DNA of 64,000 bases, from NCBI GenBank assembly GCA_947456625.1, contig CANGQJ010000002.1, forward strand, positions 62,001-126,000, given 5' to 3'. The DNA comes from Bacteroidota bacterium. GTDB lineage: Bacteria > Bacteroidota > Bacteroidia > Chitinophagales > Chitinophagaceae. Below the pieces are notes generated by a model, which was given only the letters and a program-made list of their open reading frames with translations, was not told where the DNA came from and did no database searches. How positions within the stretch are numbered: position 1 is the first letter of the stretch; each line of letters begins with the position of its first letter. The position numbers and the translations under genes were made by a program. Shown here piece by piece: positions 28,601 through 37,100 of the stretch.

Positions 28601-28690
28601 GGTTACTCTACCAGTTAACTGACGTGTTTGTGCAAAAACTGACACAACAGTTAGTAAACTTAGAGTCAACATCAACATAAGTTTTCTCAT
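25643..28690 (-). CDS. SusC/RagA family TonB-dependent outer-membrane transporter
   Basis: The protein has 1015 residues. In order it has a signal peptide ending FAQ, a carboxypeptidase-like regulatory beta-sandwich (about 25-105), the SusC marker region with VVVGYGTQKRSNVTAS, a plug domain (RIRGVGSFSYSGARPLYIVDG, then TVLKDAAATSIYGSRGANGVIVITTKSG), and a 22-strand barrel ending KSFTFGLNVTF. No STN domain precedes it, so it is unlikely to signal to an anti-sigma factor. Import through it is driven by TonB. Codons in SusC and SusD look richer in C-ending forms than neighbouring genes, consistent with high expression; this was not computed. Confidence 0.96.
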   Translation of the reverse strand: MRKLMLMLTLSLLTVVSVFAQTRQLTGRVTDQKGVPVANASVIVKGTKIGANTSEDGSFKLAVPATAKALVVKSINFEEAQVTIGNNTNFTIKLEATSSQLEEVVVVGYGTQKRSNVTASISKIDASKIENKPFASLDQMLQGAAPGLQATSSTGQPGAVTPIRIRGVGSFSYSGARPLYIVDGAQINDGDLSNGNGGGFNINPSTNVLSTINSDDIENVTVLKDAAATSIYGSRGANGVIVITTKSGRTGKTQFRFDTEVGQNNVILPPPAGRPLRTNDWMELLKEGLANNGSSAATIASTVNGYGFGNGVDVDWFGLITRPGEQKQYNLSVSGGDAKTKFFASGGYFKQEGTTIGTDLTRVTGNVKVTHNATDKLSFTTKVSAGSVVQNSALASSGPSGGGGYFGNPAYVSLVLRPTQNPFRPDGSYNIAGDNLGFPAHYNPLYVAANDKRWIKSLNGIMNQNVEYKLAPGLKYSTTVNLQYTNNEEYQFNNPFHGDGSGANGEGISIITRTFLYDIINQLDYHLDINKVKRFYADMKVGQEAIKSQQFQQIGDVTGFPPRSDLYINSNAATSTNGKVYANDYTFEGYFANTTLSLLDKYTLYGSFRRDGSSRFGIENPYGNFWSVGASWNLLSEAAFKDVKALSAFKLHSSYGTNGNAEIGNYTWRPSYSFGANYNGVAGGTFSNIGNTALTWEKNNQFDIGTNIGFLDSRINATVDYYIRKTEGSLLNQNLSRTTGFTGYINNVGSLQNEGIELTLNLVPIRMKDFQWEVNMSYTHNQNKVTSLPTGDQLNGSYLLRVGQPFYSFYNRGWAGVDPANGAALYYTDSTRTNTTTNRTAAPLFLVGKQADPKYYGNLGNTFTYKGFSLNFDFYYNFGNYIQEAYAQYFLDGTYSTRGKYAINLLRWQKPGDITNVPKYVASSSVVSASGSDRLLSKGDYIRLRNVQLSYKYNDKKVLDKFHVNGVNIYARGTNLWTKTFDDNLLSDPEQGITGINNQQVFASKSFTFGLNVTF

Positions 28691-28707
28691 ATAAAAAATT
28701 TAGAAAG

Positions 28708-28715
28708 CAAATTTA
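28708..28715 (-). promoter_or_regulatory. -7 promoter element TAAATTTG of the susCD operon
   Basis: This exact TAnnTTTG lies 18 bp before the SusC start, giving a very short AT-rich leader without a Shine-Dalgarno sequence. The -33 box is not recognisable. Confidence 0.55.
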
Positions 28716-28872
28716 ACAATTATTAGCAGATATTAATGAAATGTTAAAGTTATTCTAAGTAAATTTTCAAATGATTAAGCATTGTTTCTAAGTATTTGTT
28801 AAACAGTGACTTAAACAATAAATATTTATTTTATAATAAATATTACTTATGTATAATATATTGTATTATAAT

Positions 28873-31308
28873 CTATTTTGAAATAATCGTTTGCTCAACT
28901 GCCACAGTTTTAATTTTTCTTTTTGTGAAATATACGGGGAAGTAGCTGTCATTTGCCCATAATTTTAGCAAATTTCCATAGAAAGGGCTCTGAGGATTGC
29001 CCGACTGTCCAGGTGTATTAATCATTAATGTTTGATCCCAGTCCTTGGTATCCATTAAAACTCTAAAGCTTGCTCCACTTTGTTGATTTTCGGCACTACC
29101 TGTTGAACCTACCGTATACCCATTCCCACCTCTTGGATAAGTTGGTAGATTTAATTTTTGTTGATTTTGGGCATTGGTTAATTTGGAAAGTGGGTGTTCA
29201 AATAAAATATGTTTGTAATTGTCTTGGCCATATACCCATTTTGAAAAATCAATTTCACTTGCATTGGTTTGTTTAAACTTGGTTTGCATTTTTGAAAAAG
29301 CTTGCTCAAAACATTTTTTTAAAAATAAATCTCTTTGTTCCTTATATGGTGATGCAAATTGTGCAGTTGGATTTTGAATTTGTTCAATTACTTTTTTTAA
29401 TTGCATGCTTACTAGCCCTTTTATATTTTCTGGAATAAAAATTTTATTTGCTTCATTTAAAATTTCTTTTTCCCACATCACATAAAAACCAGCTGCAATA
29501 CTTTGTTTTGTTAATTTAAAATCCCAATTCAATAAATAATTTTTTATAAAATTGTTTATTGCACTATCAGTGAAATTTATTTTTTGTACATAAGGAATTA
29601 ATTCACTTGCTGGTACCGAAAAATAATCGGTTTGTAATGCAGCCATGTCACTTAAAGTAATATTATTTTTTGCATCTAAAACTGAATTTATTCTTTCTGC
29701 TCTAAACGGATCTGCCCAAGTATATCCCACTGCATCCCAGTGGGAGTAATCGTTTGGTGTAACATTGTTATTTGCAGTTGCAAAAAAACCTTTGCTTGGA
29801 TTTATTAAATGTGGTCTTTCTTTAATAGGTAAATAACCACTCCACTCATACCTGCCGTCGCCAGGGACAGGAACATATCCACTAAAGTTTTTTCTAATAG
29901 GAATAATACCAACAGCTTGCCATCCTATATTGCCTTTTTTATCGGCCCAAATCATATTTTCACCAGGGATGTGACTATAACTACAAGCGTTTCTAAAGTC
30001 TTCCCAATTTTTTGATTGGTCAATTCTAAGCGAAGCTAAATAAGGTGCGCCACCTGGTTCCATCCATGCACACTTCATGGCATATGCTTTGTGATATATA
30101 CTATCAATGTACATCACAGGACCATGCACCGAATATTGTAAATTTACAGTTTGTGCTTTTTTATTTTTTATAGCAATGGTTTCCTTGATACTTTGAAAAT
30201 TTTTCCAAGCACCTTTGTACCAATATTCGTTGTGGTTTTTAGGATTTAAATTATAAACAAAAATATCCTCCCCATCGGTCTCAAAAATAGTTAAGCCCCA
30301 AGCACCATATTGGTTGTGACCAATGGAAACGCCCGGTATAGTTGGCTCTCCACCCCCTATGACATTCCAACCCGGTGCATTTAAGTGTACTATATACCTA
30401 AGGGATGGAAGTGCAATTTTGCGATGCGGGTCATTGGCTAGTAAAGGAAAACCGCTTTGAGATTTTTTTCCACTCACAATCCAATTATTACTACCCTCCG
30501 TTTCTTGATCTGACAAATAAGGTTCTAAAATTTTTCTTTTATTTTTTATGGGTAACGCGTTAGCATCGTCTTCGTCGTGTTCTGTCAAATCACTTTTTGA
30601 AAACTCAAACTCATTTCTGTAAGCATTATATAGTTCTAAAATATTTGCATTTAATAATTTACCATCAATAGCTGTATCCAATTTTATATTTGGATCCTTT
30701 GGATGAAACCACATAATGTCTTTTACTTTTTTATCACCCGCAAGTGCAACAGCTCTTCCTAAATTTAATTCCTGTGTACTATTCCCAAGTAGTCCTTGGT
30801 GACGAGATATAACAACACTTGTAGTCCACTGCTGTGGTTTAATATTTAATAATTTAAATTCAATAGGTAATTCACTTGGGTTTGAATTCACTTCCTTAAT
30901 GTATGCATTTACGCCATTTACATAAGACTGTATAATAGAAGCGCCACGTGGATGATAATGATTCAATTCCTTTTGCATATCCCCCCTGAACATAAAAAGT
31001 CGCGTACCAATATCTCTTTTAAGTTCTCTTGGACCTAAAATTTCAGCAAGGGTACCTGTTGCTTGTCTACGCCAAACTTCAAATTGAAAAAGTCTGTCCT
31101 TGGCCGCTAAATAGCCTTGTGCAAAAAATAAATCCCCTTCGTTATTTGCATATATGTGATTTACACCCCACTGGTCCCTAATAACCTCTAAACTACTTAT
31201 AACCCCTTTAATTTTTAAATTTACACTTTTAGTATTTAATTGCGCATTTGTTTTTTGATACACCAATAAGCATAAAATGATGCTTAAAAAAAGGGTTGCT
31301 TTTTTCAT
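28873..31308 (-). CDS. Penicillin acylase family (S45) amidase, complete
   Basis: The protein has 811 residues with a signal peptide ending KTNAQ. The alpha-chain region (about 30-250) has VIRDQWGVNHIYANNEGDLFFAQGYLAAKDRLFQ. Autocatalytic cleavage is expected before Ser273 in EGSNNWIVSG, which becomes the N-terminal nucleophile of the beta-chain. NDPHRKIALPSLRYIVHL and GVSIGHNQYGAWGLT follow in the usual places. The enzyme hydrolyses acyl-amide bonds in the periplasm; candidates are N-acyl amino acids, homoserine lactones or beta-lactams. It starts 19 bp after the persulfide dioxygenase/rhodanese gene and ends 183 bp before SusC, on the same strand. Confidence 0.93.
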   Translation of the reverse strand: MKKATLFLSIILCLLVYQKTNAQLNTKSVNLKIKGVISSLEVIRDQWGVNHIYANNEGDLFFAQGYLAAKDRLFQFEVWRRQATGTLAEILGPRELKRDIGTRLFMFRGDMQKELNHYHPRGASIIQSYVNGVNAYIKEVNSNPSELPIEFKLLNIKPQQWTTSVVISRHQGLLGNSTQELNLGRAVALAGDKKVKDIMWFHPKDPNIKLDTAIDGKLLNANILELYNAYRNEFEFSKSDLTEHDEDDANALPIKNKRKILEPYLSDQETEGSNNWIVSGKKSQSGFPLLANDPHRKIALPSLRYIVHLNAPGWNVIGGGEPTIPGVSIGHNQYGAWGLTIFETDGEDIFVYNLNPKNHNEYWYKGAWKNFQSIKETIAIKNKKAQTVNLQYSVHGPVMYIDSIYHKAYAMKCAWMEPGGAPYLASLRIDQSKNWEDFRNACSYSHIPGENMIWADKKGNIGWQAVGIIPIRKNFSGYVPVPGDGRYEWSGYLPIKERPHLINPSKGFFATANNNVTPNDYSHWDAVGYTWADPFRAERINSVLDAKNNITLSDMAALQTDYFSVPASELIPYVQKINFTDSAINNFIKNYLLNWDFKLTKQSIAAGFYVMWEKEILNEANKIFIPENIKGLVSMQLKKVIEQIQNPTAQFASPYKEQRDLFLKKCFEQAFSKMQTKFKQTNASEIDFSKWVYGQDNYKHILFEHPLSKLTNAQNQQKLNLPTYPRGGNGYTVGSTGSAENQQSGASFRVLMDTKDWDQTLMINTPGQSGNPQSPFYGNLLKLWANDSYFPVYFTKRKIKTVAVEQTIISK

Positions 31309-31327
31309 TTACAAAAATTTAATAACA

Positions 31328-32758
31328 TTACAATAATAATGTCGTGGGTGATTTATATGCGGTTGTATTAAATTTACCAGTTTCCTTAATAGAGGTAAAT
31401 CCTCCTTTAACATCAATTAATTTTTCAAAACCCCTTGCTTTTAAAATAGAAATAAAAATCATACTTCGGTAACCACCAGCACAATGCACAAAATAATTTT
31501 TTTGTTTATCAATGCTTGCCATACTATCATTTATAAAATCCAGTGGTGCATTTAATGCACCTTTAATATGTTCACTGTTAAATTCAGAAGCTTTTCTTAC
31601 GTCTAATATTAAAGTATCAGGGTTGTTATTTTTTTGATCCAACAACTGCTCGGCAGTAATAGATGTAATAGTATCTATTTCCTTGCCCGCATTTTTCCAA
31701 GCATCAAATCCGCCTTGTAAAAAACCAATAGTAAAATCATAACCCACCCTTGCAAGTCTTGTAATAACTTCGGACTCAAGGCCCTCATCACAAACCAATA
31801 AAATTTGTTGCTTAATATCGGGTATCATGGCGCCTACCCAGGGTGCAAAGCTTCCGTCAATACCTATATTTATTGAGTTTGGTATAAACCCTTGGCAAAA
31901 TGCTTGTGCATTTCTGGTATCCAATATAAGTGCATTTGCTTCGCTTGCTACTGCTTCAAATTCACCAGGTGTAAATGCATGTTGACCTCTCTGCATTACT
32001 TCATCAATACTTTCATAACCCTGAATATTCATTAAAACATTTAAAGGAAAATATCCCGGAGGCGGAACTAAGCCATCCAATACCGCTTCAATAAATTCTT
32101 GTTTATTCATATCTGGCGCTAATGCATAATTGGTTGCCTTTTGATGTCCCAAAGTATCTTGTGTTTCTTTGCTCATTTTTTTACCACAAGCACTTCCAGC
32201 ACCATGTGCTGGATAAATAATAATATCATCAGACAAAGTCATTATTTTATTACGTAGCGAATCATATAAATGACCTGCTAATATTTCTTGAGTTAGTTCT
32301 GCTTTTACTTTTTGTGCTAGGTCTGGTCTACCCACATCTCCAATAAACAAAGTATCTCCACTAAAAAGTGCCACTTCCTTATTTTGTTCATTCATTAATA
32401 AGTAACAAGTACTTTCCATGGTATGACCTGGTGTATGGATTACTTTAATTTTAGCTTTTCCAACATTTAAAATCTCGCCATCCTTTGCACTATAAAAATC
32501 AAAATTGGGTGTAGCAGTTGGGCCATACACAATTTTAGCACCTGTTTTTTTTGCAAGATCTAGGTGACCGGAAACAAAGTCGGCATGAAAATGAGTTTCC
32601 AATACAAATTTAATTTTTGATTTATCGGCATTGGCTCTTTGTATATAAGCATCTACTTCTCTTAATGGATCAATAATAGCAACCTCGCCCTCGCTCATAA
32701 TATAATATGCGCCTTGCGCTAAGCATCCTGTATAAATTTGTTCAACTTTCATAGACAA
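31328..32758 (-). CDS. MBL-fold persulfide dioxygenase fused to two rhodanese domains
   Basis: The protein has 476 residues. The metallo-beta-lactamase part (1-240) is ETHE1-like, with the metal motif THFHADFVSGH, TPGHTMEST, SGDTLFIGDVGRPDL and a late HGAGS. Two rhodanese domains follow (about 260-355 and 370-465). The first has VCDEGLES in its active loop, where the usual arginine is replaced, so it may be inactive. The second has the canonical HCAGGYRS. The enzyme should oxidise persulfides to sulfite and transfer sulfane sulfur in the cytoplasm. It is divergent from a TauE/SafE exporter, which fits sulfide detoxification with sulfite export. Confidence 0.92.
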   Translation of the reverse strand: MSMKVEQIYTGCLAQGAYYIMSEGEVAIIDPLREVDAYIQRANADKSKIKFVLETHFHADFVSGHLDLAKKTGAKIVYGPTATPNFDFYSAKDGEILNVGKAKIKVIHTPGHTMESTCYLLMNEQNKEVALFSGDTLFIGDVGRPDLAQKVKAELTQEILAGHLYDSLRNKIMTLSDDIIIYPAHGAGSACGKKMSKETQDTLGHQKATNYALAPDMNKQEFIEAVLDGLVPPPGYFPLNVLMNIQGYESIDEVMQRGQHAFTPGEFEAVASEANALILDTRNAQAFCQGFIPNSINIGIDGSFAPWVGAMIPDIKQQILLVCDEGLESEVITRLARVGYDFTIGFLQGGFDAWKNAGKEIDTITSITAEQLLDQKNNNPDTLILDVRKASEFNSEHIKGALNAPLDFINDSMASIDKQKNYFVHCAGGYRSMIFISILKARGFEKLIDVKGGFTSIKETGKFNTTAYKSPTTLLL

Positions 32759-32804
32759 TTCATTTTATTTCCTTCACAAGTTCTTTATTAAAATTAGCTT
32801 TTAT

Positions 32805-32820
32805 AGTGACAAAAATCACT
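32805..32820. promoter_or_regulatory. Crp/Fnr-type palindrome between the persulfide dioxygenase and TauE genes
   Basis: AGTGA-N6-TCACT is a perfect palindrome of the Crp/Fnr form GTGA-N6-TCAC. A second half site (AGTGACAAAT) follows at 32842. It lies just downstream of the -7 element of the minus-strand gene and about 90 bp upstream of the plus-strand gene. A Crp/Fnr-family regulator could control both genes; none is encoded in the window. Confidence 0.6.
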
Positions 32821-32826
32821 TTAAAA

Positions 32827-32834
32827 CAAATTTA
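32827..32834 (-). promoter_or_regulatory. -7 promoter element TAAATTTG of the persulfide dioxygenase gene
   Basis: This is an exact TAnnTTTG on the minus strand. A TTTG lies 12 nt upstream, shorter than the usual spacing. The Crp/Fnr-like palindrome overlaps the expected transcription start. Confidence 0.5.
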
Positions 32835-32901
32835 TTAATTAAGTGACAAATAGTACATAAATTGTAAACCATTAACAGGATGTTTGCAAAAAATTTAGCG
32901 C

Positions 32902-33690
32902 ATGGAATGGTTAGGATATGTGGCTTCGGTTTTAATAGGAATTTCACTAGGATTAATAGGCAGTGGAGGCTCCATATTAACAGTACCTGTGCTGGTATAT
33001 CTTTTTCATATTGATCCTATTTTGGCGACCTCTTATTCCTTATGCATTGTAGGGGTAAGTAGTATTGCAGGTGTTATCTCCAGGTTAAAGCAAAAGCTGC
33101 TTGACATTAAAGTAATAATGGTTTTTGGTGGGCCTTCCATTTTAGGTGTTTTTATTGCACGTAAATTTATTTTACATGCCATCCCTGCTCAGTTTAATAT
33201 TTTACCTAATACCCTTATAAGTAAAAGCAGTTTTATAATGTTGTTTTTTGCAACACTAATGCTAGCATCTGCGCTGTCCATGATACTTGGAAAAAATAAA
33301 AAAGAGCTGGAAACACAAAAACCGGTTTATGGTGCAAGTTTAATGATAGTGGGGCTACTAGAGGGTTTGGTTACGGGTATTGTAGGCGCGGGCGGGGGGT
33401 TTTTAATTATTCCTGCATTGGTTTTACTAGGAAAACTACCCATGAAAAAAGCAATTGCCTCCTCCTTATTTATTATTACTATAAAATCATTGGTAGGATT
33501 TAGTGGCGATTTAATGCATGTAACAGTTAACTGGAAGTTTTTACTAATTATTATTGCACTTGCAACAAGCGGTATTATTACTGGTAATTATTTAAATAAA
33601 ACCATGGATGGCGCCAAACTTAAAAAAGGTTTTGGTTGGTTTGTGTTGCTCATGTCCCTATTTATTTTGTTTGAGCAATTTTTTGCCTAA
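32902..33690 (+). CDS. TauE/SafE family sulfite/organosulfur exporter
   Basis: The protein has 262 residues and seven or eight membrane helices. The two family repeats are seen as LIGISLGLIGSGGSILTVPVLVYLFHIDP near residue 12 and LVTGIVGAGGGFLIIPALVLLGKLPMKKAIASSLFI near residue 155. Members export sulfite, sulfonates or related anions. It is divergent from an ETHE1-rhodanese fusion whose product is sulfite, so sulfite export is the likely job. The Crp/Fnr-like palindrome and a half site lie in its upstream region. Confidence 0.9.
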   Translation: MEWLGYVASVLIGISLGLIGSGGSILTVPVLVYLFHIDPILATSYSLCIVGVSSIAGVISRLKQKLLDIKVIMVFGGPSILGVFIARKFILHAIPAQFNILPNTLISKSSFIMLFFATLMLASALSMILGKNKKELETQKPVYGASLMIVGLLEGLVTGIVGAGGGFLIIPALVLLGKLPMKKAIASSLFIITIKSLVGFSGDLMHVTVNWKFLLIIIALATSGIITGNYLNKTMDGAKLKKGFGWFVLLMSLFILFEQFFA

Positions 33691-33698
33691 GTATAAGA

Positions 33699-34049
33699 TT
33701 ATAGAGAAAATATTTTTTGCATCAACACCCATTTTTCACCCGGTTTTGCAATAGGTAATGCCTGTTGATATTCCCACATGGTTTTTTCCCATTGTTGTAC
33801 AATTTCGTTACTAGCATCCATTTTTGCCTTTAGTTCAAAGGTGAAATCCATATCGGATTCAATAATCATAAATAACCTATTAGCAACTCTGTAAATTTCA
33901 AGTTCCTTAATTCCGGAAGATTTAATAGAATCAATTATTTCGGGCCACACGGAACGGTGGTATTCATCATAAGCTGCAATAAGTTGGTCATCATCTTTAA
34001 GGTCAAGTGCTAAACAATAACGCGGCATAATTTTAATTTTATTTTCCAT
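33699..34049 (-). CDS. rhaM: L-rhamnose mutarotase family protein
   Basis: At 116 residues this is a single ferredoxin-like domain of the L-rhamnose mutarotase family (DUF718). RYCLALDLKDDDQLIAAYDEYHRSVWPEIIDSIKSSGI holds the conserved His and the tyrosine-rich face, and LFMIIESDMDF and the final WVLMQKIFSL complete the fold. The family interconverts alpha and beta anomers of 6-deoxyhexoses, either rhamnose or fucose. Its start overlaps the stop of the Gfo/Idh/MocA gene by 11 bases. The rest of a rhamnose pathway is not in the window, so the symbol is tentative. Confidence 0.8.
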   Translation of the reverse strand: MENKIKIMPRYCLALDLKDDDQLIAAYDEYHRSVWPEIIDSIKSSGIKELEIYRVANRLFMIIESDMDFTFELKAKMDASNEIVQQWEKTMWEYQQALPIAKPGEKWVLMQKIFSL

Positions 34050-35013
34050 TTACAAATGCTTCCATTACGCGCATGGACTTTAAGGCTTCGCTGGCATCGC
34101 AAGGATTTTCGGTATTTCCTAAAAAGTAATTTACCGTTTTTTCTATAAAAGGCTGTTGTATATGCGCTGGAGGTTCAATAGTTATTATTTGTGTTTGATT
34201 ATTTTTATCAATTTTAATTTCATTTCCAAAAACAGCAAAAGAAATTTCTCCTTCGGTGCCTTTAATTAAAAACAAATCCTGCTCATTGGATTGTTCGTCA
34301 ATTACAAAACACCAATTGCCTGTAAAGTTTATATTATTTTCCATTTGCATCTCACCATACACAGTATCTTCTACTAAATAAAGCCCTCCACTGTTTTTTG
34401 AAAATCCTTTGTAGGAAATAGCATTGCCAAAAAAATAAACAACCAAGTCCAGTTGGTGTGGTGCTAAATCATAAAACAAACCTCCACCCGCAGCCTCCTT
34501 ATTAACACGCCAATTATTTTCATAAAAAGCCTTAGGTGCAGCTTTTTTATGCATGATAATTTTTACATCAGTAATGGCACCAACATGATTTTGTGCAAGC
34601 AACATTTTTACTTTTAAAAACATAGGTAATTGCCTACGATAATGTGCAATGACTAATTTTCCATCTAATTCGTTGGCAACTTTTTGCATATTTAAACATG
34701 CTGCAACAGTTGTGGCCATTGGCTTTTCTACATACACAAATTTATTGGCCCTCAATGCCTCAATAGCATATTGTTCATGAACGTTTGGTGGTGTTGCAAT
34801 ATATACAGCATCCACTTCGGGATGTTGAATTAAATCAGCGGCATTATTAAAAGTATAAGGCACATTATGTCTTAATGCATAATCTTTTAGTAATACTTCG
34901 TCTCTTCGCATTACGGCCACTAGTCTGGAATTGGGCACTTTATTAAAGGCTGGTCCGCTTTTAATTTCGGTAACATTTCCACATCCAATTATACCCCATT
35001 TAATTTCATTCAT
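34039..35013 (-). CDS. Gfo/Idh/MocA family oxidoreductase
   Basis: The protein has 324 residues and a Rossmann N-terminal half with GIIGCGNVTEIKSGPAF. VYVEKPMATTVAACLNM carries the conserved EKP motif near residue 96, and the substrate-side domain has GGGLFYDLAPHQLDLVVYFFG with the catalytic His near 190. Such enzymes oxidise or reduce sugar hydroxyls with NAD(P). Coupling to a deoxyhexose mutarotase points to an L-fucose- or L-rhamnose-like substrate. It begins 10 bp after the S9 peptidase gene on the same strand. Confidence 0.9.
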   Translation of the reverse strand: MNEIKWGIIGCGNVTEIKSGPAFNKVPNSRLVAVMRRDEVLLKDYALRHNVPYTFNNAADLIQHPEVDAVYIATPPNVHEQYAIEALRANKFVYVEKPMATTVAACLNMQKVANELDGKLVIAHYRRQLPMFLKVKMLLAQNHVGAITDVKIIMHKKAAPKAFYENNWRVNKEAAGGGLFYDLAPHQLDLVVYFFGNAISYKGFSKNSGGLYLVEDTVYGEMQMENNINFTGNWCFVIDEQSNEQDLFLIKGTEGEISFAVFGNEIKIDKNNQTQIITIEPPAHIQQPFIEKTVNYFLGNTENPCDASEALKSMRVMEAFVNGK

Positions 35014-35023
35014 ATCCTATCAA

Positions 35024-37009
35024 TTAGTTTAAATATTTTTTAAACCAATCCAAATGGCTATTGTATCTATGAACTAAATAACTTGGAACACGAATTCCAT
35101 GGTTTTGATTGGGATAAATGATGAGTTGAGTAGGGATACCCACCGATTTAAAAGCTTGATACATTTGTTCAGCACCCACAACTGGTACATTAAAGTCGGC
35201 TTGACTTGCCATAAATAAGGTAGGTGTTTTAATTTCTTTTACTTTAAAGAAAGGATAAGAAACATCTAACCATTTTTGTATGTTTTCCCAAGGTTTGCCC
35301 AATTCTGGTTCATACTGACTAATGTATTGATCCGTTCCATAAAAAGAAAGCATTAATGAACTACCTGCTCCACTTACTGCAGCTTTAAAGCGCTTATCTG
35401 TTGCAATGGTATAGTTTGTCAAAATTCCTCCATAACTCCATCCAGCAATTGCCATTTTATTTGCATCTGCAATGCCTGAGCCAATTAAGTAATCGGCCAC
35501 GCCAATAATATCTTTTACTTCCTTGTTACCCCAATCTCCATAAATGCATTTTGTATAAATGGCACCTCGACCACTGCTTCCTCTATAATTTACTGCCGCA
35601 ACAGCATAACCAGCAGCCGCATAAATTTGTCTTGTTAAATCAAATGAATATTCATCTTGTGCAACTGGTCCTCCATGAATAAATAAAATCAGTGGTAAAT
35701 TTTTAGCATTACTATCTGGTAAATATAAAATTCCATTTACCTTATTATTATCACTTGCAATAGCTGTAAATCCTTTTACAAAAACTTTCTGGGTACTACT
35801 CACAAAATCATCTTGCACATGCGTCAATTTTTTAAATCCAACACCTTCATTTAAATATATTTCAAATGGATTATTAGGAGTGCTAAACAAAGCAGCTATT
35901 TTTCCTTTACCATTTATATTTAAATTACTATAAACACCCATCTCGTTAGTAAGTAATTTTACTTCTCCATTTATTGCATTTACTTGAATTATATTTTGTT
36001 TTCTATCGTCCTCCGCTGTTGCCATTATTGACTTTCCATCGATTGACCATGTAATATTATCAATAGAAAGGTCATATTTTTTAGTGATTACATTGTCAGT
36101 GTTTGACTTAATTTCTATGATTCCTAATTGTTGAATATCATACATGCCATAGGGATCCTCAGAACTACTTCTTAAAAAAGCAATCTTGGTGTTGTCTGGA
36201 CTAAATATAGGATGACGATCCGATCCTTTATATTTAGTTAATTGGACAGGCTTTGCATTTTTTTCATTTGTAATAATAAAAATATCGGTATTGTCATTTT
36301 GATCAAAGTTGCTTGTTACATTACTTGTATATGTAATAAATTTTCCATCACTACTTACCGAAGCATCTGTTTCATTATTATTACCACTTGTTAAAGTGTC
36401 TAATTTTTTTTGCTTTATATCAAATAGGTAAAGATGTGTTTTTCGATTATCTAAATAGCCTTCATAATCTGCTTTAAAATGATACCGATCAATTTCATAG
36501 GGTTGTCGAATTTTAGTTTTAGCCGTATCTGCAAAATTGGGATCCTTTATTTCAAACAGAATTTTACTAGCATCTTTAAACCATTGATAGCTTGAAATTT
36601 CCCCTTTGATATGTGTAATTTGAATAGGTTCTCCGCCTCGACGATCCATTAAATACAATTGATTGTCTTCTTCAAGCTCTTTTCCTGCCGATAAATAGGA
36701 AATATATTTTCCGTCAGGACTCCAATTATAATTTGAAACACCCTTGGTTTGTTCTGTTAATGTAAGCGTCTCCGTCCCTTCTTTATTAATCATATATAAT
36801 TTAGCAACCTGCTTATCTTTTTTAGCATCGGCTTTAGCCACAGAAAATAATACCCAGTCACCCTCTGGTGAAACAATTGGACTGCTAAATGTGCTTATAT
36901 CATAAACTGATAGTGGACTTAATTTCTGTTTTGCCTTAACAATAGATTGTGCATTCAAATTAAAACTTACCAAAAAAGAAAGCAGGAGCATTTTTGAGAA
37001 TATGCGCAT
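35024..37009 (-). CDS. S9 family peptidase (acylaminoacyl-peptidase-like)
   Basis: The track extends to 37132, across a terminator and into the DUF3570 gene. The ATG at 37009 gives a signal peptide (MRIFSKMLLLSFLVSFNLNAQ) and a 661-residue protein. A TolB-like seven-bladed propeller (about 40-390) is followed by an alpha/beta hydrolase domain with IHGGPVAQDEYSF, the nucleophile elbow AGWSYGGILTNY, Asp in MASQADFNVPV and His in NQNHGIR. It cleaves oligopeptides or N-acylated peptides in the periplasm. It is the first gene of a possible operon with the sugar oxidoreductase and mutarotase, although the functions differ. Confidence 0.9.
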   Translation of the reverse strand: MRIFSKMLLLSFLVSFNLNAQSIVKAKQKLSPLSVYDISTFSSPIVSPEGDWVLFSVAKADAKKDKQVAKLYMINKEGTETLTLTEQTKGVSNYNWSPDGKYISYLSAGKELEEDNQLYLMDRRGGEPIQITHIKGEISSYQWFKDASKILFEIKDPNFADTAKTKIRQPYEIDRYHFKADYEGYLDNRKTHLYLFDIKQKKLDTLTSGNNNETDASVSSDGKFITYTSNVTSNFDQNDNTDIFIITNEKNAKPVQLTKYKGSDRHPIFSPDNTKIAFLRSSSEDPYGMYDIQQLGIIEIKSNTDNVITKKYDLSIDNITWSIDGKSIMATAEDDRKQNIIQVNAINGEVKLLTNEMGVYSNLNINGKGKIAALFSTPNNPFEIYLNEGVGFKKLTHVQDDFVSSTQKVFVKGFTAIASDNNKVNGILYLPDSNAKNLPLILFIHGGPVAQDEYSFDLTRQIYAAAGYAVAAVNYRGSSGRGAIYTKCIYGDWGNKEVKDIIGVADYLIGSGIADANKMAIAGWSYGGILTNYTIATDKRFKAAVSGAGSSLMLSFYGTDQYISQYEPELGKPWENIQKWLDVSYPFFKVKEIKTPTLFMASQADFNVPVVGAEQMYQAFKSVGIPTQLIIYPNQNHGIRVPSYLVHRYNSHLDWFKKYLN

Positions 37010-37046
37010 AGAATTTATTTTATTAAATGTACGAACATATTTAAAA

Positions 37047-37083
37047 CAAAAAGGCGAACTAGTCAATACTAATTCGCCTTTTG
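37047..37083 (-). terminator. Intrinsic terminator after the DUF3570 gene
   Basis: A stem built from AAAAGGCGAA and TTCGCCTTTT, extended by TAGT/ACTA after one mismatch, with a CAAT loop. On the minus strand it ends in a T run. It closes the thioredoxin/ApbE/DUF4266/DUF3570 operon. Confidence 0.88.
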
Positions 37084-37100
37084 CTAAATTATAAATTCGA

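Noticed and set aside
24126-28690. SusCD as a typical polysaccharide utilisation locus
   Set aside because: No glycoside hydrolase, polysaccharide lyase, SusE/F or hybrid regulator lies nearby, and SusC lacks an STN domain, so the polysaccharide label is not supported.
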